The notes under the pieces: model-generated
The model's input: the letters and a program-made list of their open reading frames with translations, nothing else
Databases searched by the model: none
What the model was told of the DNA's origin: nothing
Shown: positions 61,285 through 64,000 of the stretch, in pieces
How positions within the stretch are numbered: position 1 is the first letter of the stretch
Layout of the letters: each line of letters begins with the position of its first letter
Made by a program: the position numbers and the translations under genes
Source: Marinobacter sp. F3R08
Lineage (GTDB): Bacteria; Pseudomonadota; Gammaproteobacteria; Pseudomonadales; Oleiphilaceae
Direction: 5' to 3'
DNA length: 64,000 nt
Assembly (NCBI RefSeq): GCF_018860425.1
Contig: NZ_JAHKPI010000025.1
Coordinates: 776,524 to 840,523, forward strand

Positions 61285-61911
61285 ATGCAAACCCGAATTG
61301 AAAAAAAAGAAGAGTCCCGACGCAGAATACTGACTGCCGCATCAAAACGGTTGCGTATTGAAGGTCTGGGAGGCGCCGGCGTGGCTTCGGTCATGGACGA
61401 CGCCGGGCTTACCCACGGCGCGTTTTATTCTCACTTCGCGAATAAAGATGAGTTGGCAAGACGTGCTCTGGAACAGGCTACCCGCTTAAACCGAAACCGT
61501 TGGACAGGGAGGTGGCTGCGGGGATCCTGGGCAGATCGGCTATCCACCCTCGCAAAACGATACCTCACCGGAAAACACCGTGACAACCTGGCGGACAGTT
61601 GCGCCCTGGCTACGCTGTGCTCCGAAGCCGCGCGAGGCGACAAGGCATTCCGCTCTACCTATGAAAACGAACTGACCAAAACGCTGTCTGCAATCGCCGA
61701 TGAGGATTTCGATCAACTGGATCCGGCTCAGGCAGACGATATTATTGCGTTCATGTCTCTGATTGTTGGTTCAATGGCCCTGTCACGAGCCGTGGATTCC
61801 AGCCAGTTATCCGATCGAATCCTTCAGGTCGGCCGCGACTCTGCCGGCCGCCTTGCTTCCGTTAACCTGCAAAAACCAACATACAACAAGGAATCAACAA
61901 GCCATGAATAA
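61285..61911 (+). CDS. TetR-family repressor
   Basis: A 208-residue TetR protein: HTH within the first 60 residues (RRRILTAASKRLRIEG, VMDDAGLTHGAFYSHFANKDEL) and a C-terminal ligand domain. I chose ATG 61285 (GGGAA upstream) because the ATGs at 61261 and 61273 lie inside operator 2. It overlaps the YdcZ-like gene by eight bases and should repress both through the two operators. Confidence 0.9.
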   Translation: MQTRIEKKEESRRRILTAASKRLRIEGLGGAGVASVMDDAGLTHGAFYSHFANKDELARRALEQATRLNRNRWTGRWLRGSWADRLSTLAKRYLTGKHRDNLADSCALATLCSEAARGDKAFRSTYENELTKTLSAIADEDFDQLDPAQADDIIAFMSLIVGSMALSRAVDSSQLSDRILQVGRDSAGRLASVNLQKPTYNKESTSHE

Positions 61912-62368
61912 CCCCTTCGCCTATTCCGTTCTCATGATCATCGCCGGAATCGGTATTCCAATCATGGCGACACTAAACGGAGGGCTTGGCGCCCGCCTTC
62001 AGAGCCCGACACTGGCCGCAACCATTCTCTTTCTCGTCGGCTTGCTTATGGCGGGCACCTATCTGTTGATTACCGAAGGCATCCCCGACAAGATTTTTCA
62101 CAGCAGCACCCCTATTTATTATTACTTCGGCGGTTTCTTCGTTCTCTTTTATATCCTGACTATTACCTGGGTCGCCCCTCGTTTCGGGATATCCAACGCA
62201 ATTGCTTTCGTACTGCTCGGACAGATGATAGCAATGAGCCTCATAGACCATTTCGGGTTGCTCGGAGCACAGCAATTCAGTCTGGCACCGCAACGTATGG
62301 CAGGCCTTGGTTTGATGGTAGCCGGGGTATTCCTGGTCCTTAACAAGGCCGTGCCTGGCACAAGTTAG
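61904..62368 (+). CDS. YdcZ-family (DUF606) small membrane transporter
   Basis: A 154-residue, very hydrophobic protein with about five TMs, starting with a long helix (YSVLMIIAGIGIPIMATLNGGLG) and carrying the family's GISNAIAFVLLGQMIAMSLIDHFGLLG. DMT-superfamily member of unknown substrate, probably exporting the molecule that releases the TetR repressor encoded upstream. AAGGAA lies before ATG 61904. Confidence 0.85.
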   Translation: MNNPFAYSVLMIIAGIGIPIMATLNGGLGARLQSPTLAATILFLVGLLMAGTYLLITEGIPDKIFHSSTPIYYYFGGFFVLFYILTITWVAPRFGISNAIAFVLLGQMIAMSLIDHFGLLGAQQFSLAPQRMAGLGLMVAGVFLVLNKAVPGTS

Positions 62369-62508
62369 GGCTCGGGGCCAAACCAGCCTGAACCGCCCGG
62401 GAATCTGCCTGTCCTGAACAGATGGGCAACTATTCAAACCATTCTGCCACCTTCCGCTGTCTTCCGGCCTGGATAATGGCCACCACAGTCACCACAAAGA
62501 AGACAGCC

Positions 62509-62784
62509 ATGCCAAGCCGACCACAATCAGCCGTTTTCTTGTTATACCACTACCGTGCTTGCCCATTCTGCGCATTTACCCGTTCCGCTCTGAAGCACAT
62601 CGACATAAACGTTGAAGAGCGCGACATCGCAAAGGAACCGGCCTACCGAAAGGAGCTGATCCAGGGGGGCGGGAAAGCACAGGTTCCCTGTCTGAGAATT
62701 GATTCGGACGGAGATATTCAATGGCTGTACGAATCCCGGGACATCGTCCGCTTCCTGCAGCGCCATGCCGCAAACCATCACTGA
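62509..62784 (+). CDS. Glutaredoxin-like protein
   Basis: About 91 residues with the active site CPFC (Cys18, Cys21), a QVPCLRID loop with the cis-proline and a C-terminal YESRDIVRFLQ helix. Typical of the glutathione-binding glutaredoxin family. Start choice is uncertain (ATG 62476 and 62422 are in frame), but 62509 gives the usual length. Confidence 0.85.
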   Translation: MPSRPQSAVFLLYHYRACPFCAFTRSALKHIDINVEERDIAKEPAYRKELIQGGGKAQVPCLRIDSDGDIQWLYESRDIVRFLQRHAANHH

Positions 62785-62832
62785 ATGCCGCCCTGTTCAT
62801 TATCCAGACAAAACACATTACCGGAGAGAAAA

Positions 62833-64000
62833 ATGCTCAAACGAAAAGTTGATATTGCGATTATCGGCACTGGAACAGCGGGCATGGGAGCCTACCGAGA
62901 GGCTCGAAAGCACACTGACAGCATTGCCCTGATAGAGGCTGGTCACTATGGAACTACCTGTGCCCGCGTTGGCTGCATGCCCAGCAAACTGCTGATCGCG
63001 GCAGCAGATGCGGCTCACACGGCGAAACATGCGGAACTGTTTGGCATTCAGGTACCCAGTGTACAAGCTGATGGCTCCGCCGTTCTGGAGCGCGTCAGAA
63101 AAGAACGTGACCGGTTTGTCGGATTTGTTGTCGACGATGTCGAGGCGTTTGATTCCCGCCACAAAGTCCGCGGGTATGCCCGATTTCTGGATGCACATCG
63201 TATTCTGGTCGATAACGGTCTTGAAATTACTGCCGACCGCATTGTCATTGCCACCGGTTCCAGACCCTTCCTCCCGAAGGCTCTCGAGGGTGCGGGTAGT
63301 CGCCTGGTCATAAATGACGATATTTTTGAGTTTGAAACCCTGCCTGCATCCATATTGGTGGTGGGTGCGGGTGTCATTGGCCTGGAGTTGGGACAGGCCC
63401 TGAGCCGGCTTGGTGTAAATGTAACCATGCTTGCCCGGAAAGATTCCGTGGGTGGCATCGTGGACGCCGAAATTCGCGCGATGGCGGCGACGGCGTTCAA
63501 GTCCGAATTCGATCTGAGACTTCATTCTGAAATTGTCAGTACTAAAGAAGTTGAGTCGGGCGTCGAGGTGACCTATCGCAATGGCGACGGCGAGATACAC
63601 ACGATATCGACCGACTATGTTCTCGCTGCCACCGGGCGTATCCCGAATACAGACAGACTTGGCCTGGAGCATGCCAGCCTTGTGGCAGATTCACGAGGCG
63701 CGCCCACCTTCGACCGGAAAACGATGCAGACCAGCCAACCTCATATCTTTATTGCGGGTGATGCCAATAACGAGCTACCGCTGTTGCACGAAGCCTCAGA
63801 TGAAGGACGCATTGCAGGGCGCAACGCAGGCATTTATCCGGCTGTCGAGGCGGGCCACCGGCGGGCGGGGCTGGGTGTTGTCTTTTCGGATCCCCAGATT
63901 GCCAGTATTGGAAAACGAGCGCACGAGTTATCGTCACAGACCTACGTAACGGGAAAGGTCAGTTTTCACAACCAGGGAAGAAGTCGGGTAATGGCGAAAA
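62833..64000 (+). CDS. FAD-dependent dihydrolipoyl-dehydrogenase-like oxidoreductase, 3' end cut
   Basis: 389 codons are visible before the window ends; the family runs to about 460-480. FAD-binding GTGTAG (12-17), the redox disulfide CARVGC (Cys43, Cys48), ATGSRPF, NAD(P)-binding VGAGVIGLELG and the second FAD motif FIAGDAN are present. Likely dihydrolipoyl dehydrogenase or a soluble pyridine-nucleotide disulfide oxidoreductase; no 2-oxo acid dehydrogenase genes are near. ATG 62833 follows CCGGAGAG. Confidence 0.9.
   Translation, partial: MLKRKVDIAIIGTGTAGMGAYREARKHTDSIALIEAGHYGTTCARVGCMPSKLLIAAADAAHTAKHAELFGIQVPSVQADGSAVLERVRKERDRFVGFVVDDVEAFDSRHKVRGYARFLDAHRILVDNGLEITADRIVIATGSRPFLPKALEGAGSRLVINDDIFEFETLPASILVVGAGVIGLELGQALSRLGVNVTMLARKDSVGGIVDAEIRAMAATAFKSEFDLRLHSEIVSTKEVESGVEVTYRNGDGEIHTISTDYVLAATGRIPNTDRLGLEHASLVADSRGAPTFDRKTMQTSQPHIFIAGDANNELPLLHEASDEGRIAGRNAGIYPAVEAGHRRAGLGVVFSDPQIASIGKRAHELSSQTYVTGKVSFHNQGRSRVMAK

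Noticed and set aside
62818..63672. Minus-strand open frame of 284 codons
   Set aside because: Antisense to the FAD-dependent oxidoreductase, which has complete family motifs; no domain in the antisense frame.
1..64000. Search by eye for CRISPR arrays, tRNAs, rRNAs, insertion sequences, attachment sites and quorum-sensing small RNAs
   Set aside because: No direct-repeat arrays, cloverleaf-like segments, transposase frames or Qrr-like genes were recognised; small RNAs could still be missed without computation.

Overview
The window reads like the chromosome of a marine gammaproteobacterium close to Marinobacter. That placement is inferred from gene content (syp-like polysaccharide control, yqhD/yqhC, a Liv-type ABC system beside an acyl-CoA synthetase, many two-component systems) and moderate GC; I could not test it by a search. 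I found no phage, insertion sequence, CRISPR array, tRNA or rRNA. Both window edges cut a gene: a pirin at the left and an FAD-dependent disulfide oxidoreductase at the right.

Layout. (1) 1-5.4 kb: pirin fragment and a MexEF-type RND pump lacking its own outer-membrane channel. (2) 5.6-13.3 kb, minus strand: a receiver-EAL phosphodiesterase, then an operon of a PhnD-like periplasmic binding protein, a hybrid histidine kinase and a LuxO/SypG-type sigma-54 activator. (3) 13.6-29.7 kb, plus strand: a REC-PP2C / RsbW-like / STAS partner-switching trio, a Wzx flippase, then wza-wzz-wzy-GT4-GT2, then a GT26-phosphosugar transferase fusion, a degenerate nucleotidyltransferase and a GAF-CHASE-PAS kinase whose reading frame is split. 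(4) 29.8-40.9 kb, minus strand: a branched-chain-type ABC transporter (two permeases, two ATPases, binding protein), an acyl-CoA synthetase, a second binding protein, an NtrC-type regulator and its kinase. (5) 41.2-48.8 kb: an RND efflux operon with its own OmpR/EnvZ-type pair. (6) 48.9-64 kb: small metabolic and stress units (yqhD with a yqhC-like AraC regulator, MDR/LysR, ACT protein, LysR, thioredoxin, LpxR-like barrel, two GSTs, LysR/MFS, TetR/YdcZ-type transporter, glutaredoxin-like protein) and two small secreted proteins.

Main result. Five intergenic 13-mers all fit TYGCAWWWTGCRA, essentially the LuxO enhancer box: 7853, 13484, 17199, 17253 and 23655. Each of the four intergenic regions holding them also carries a sigma-54 -24/-12 promoter with exact GG-N10-GC/GA geometry, 60-90 bp away and pointing into the next gene. 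The promoters precede the EAL phosphodiesterase, the partner-switch/flippase operon, the export/polymerase operon and the initiating-transferase operon. The LuxO-like activator encoded at 7867-9342 is the obvious candidate to bind them. This gives a self-contained, sigma-54-controlled exopolysaccharide system with a PhnD-type sensor input and a c-di-GMP hydrolase in the same regulon.

A second sigma-54 circuit lies at 36.3-36.6 kb. Three copies of a GAGCGG-N3-(C/T)CGCTC palindrome spaced 32-33 bp apart sit upstream of a consensus -24/-12 promoter for the acyl-CoA synthetase; the neighbouring NtrC-type regulator, kinase and binding protein are the likely controllers.
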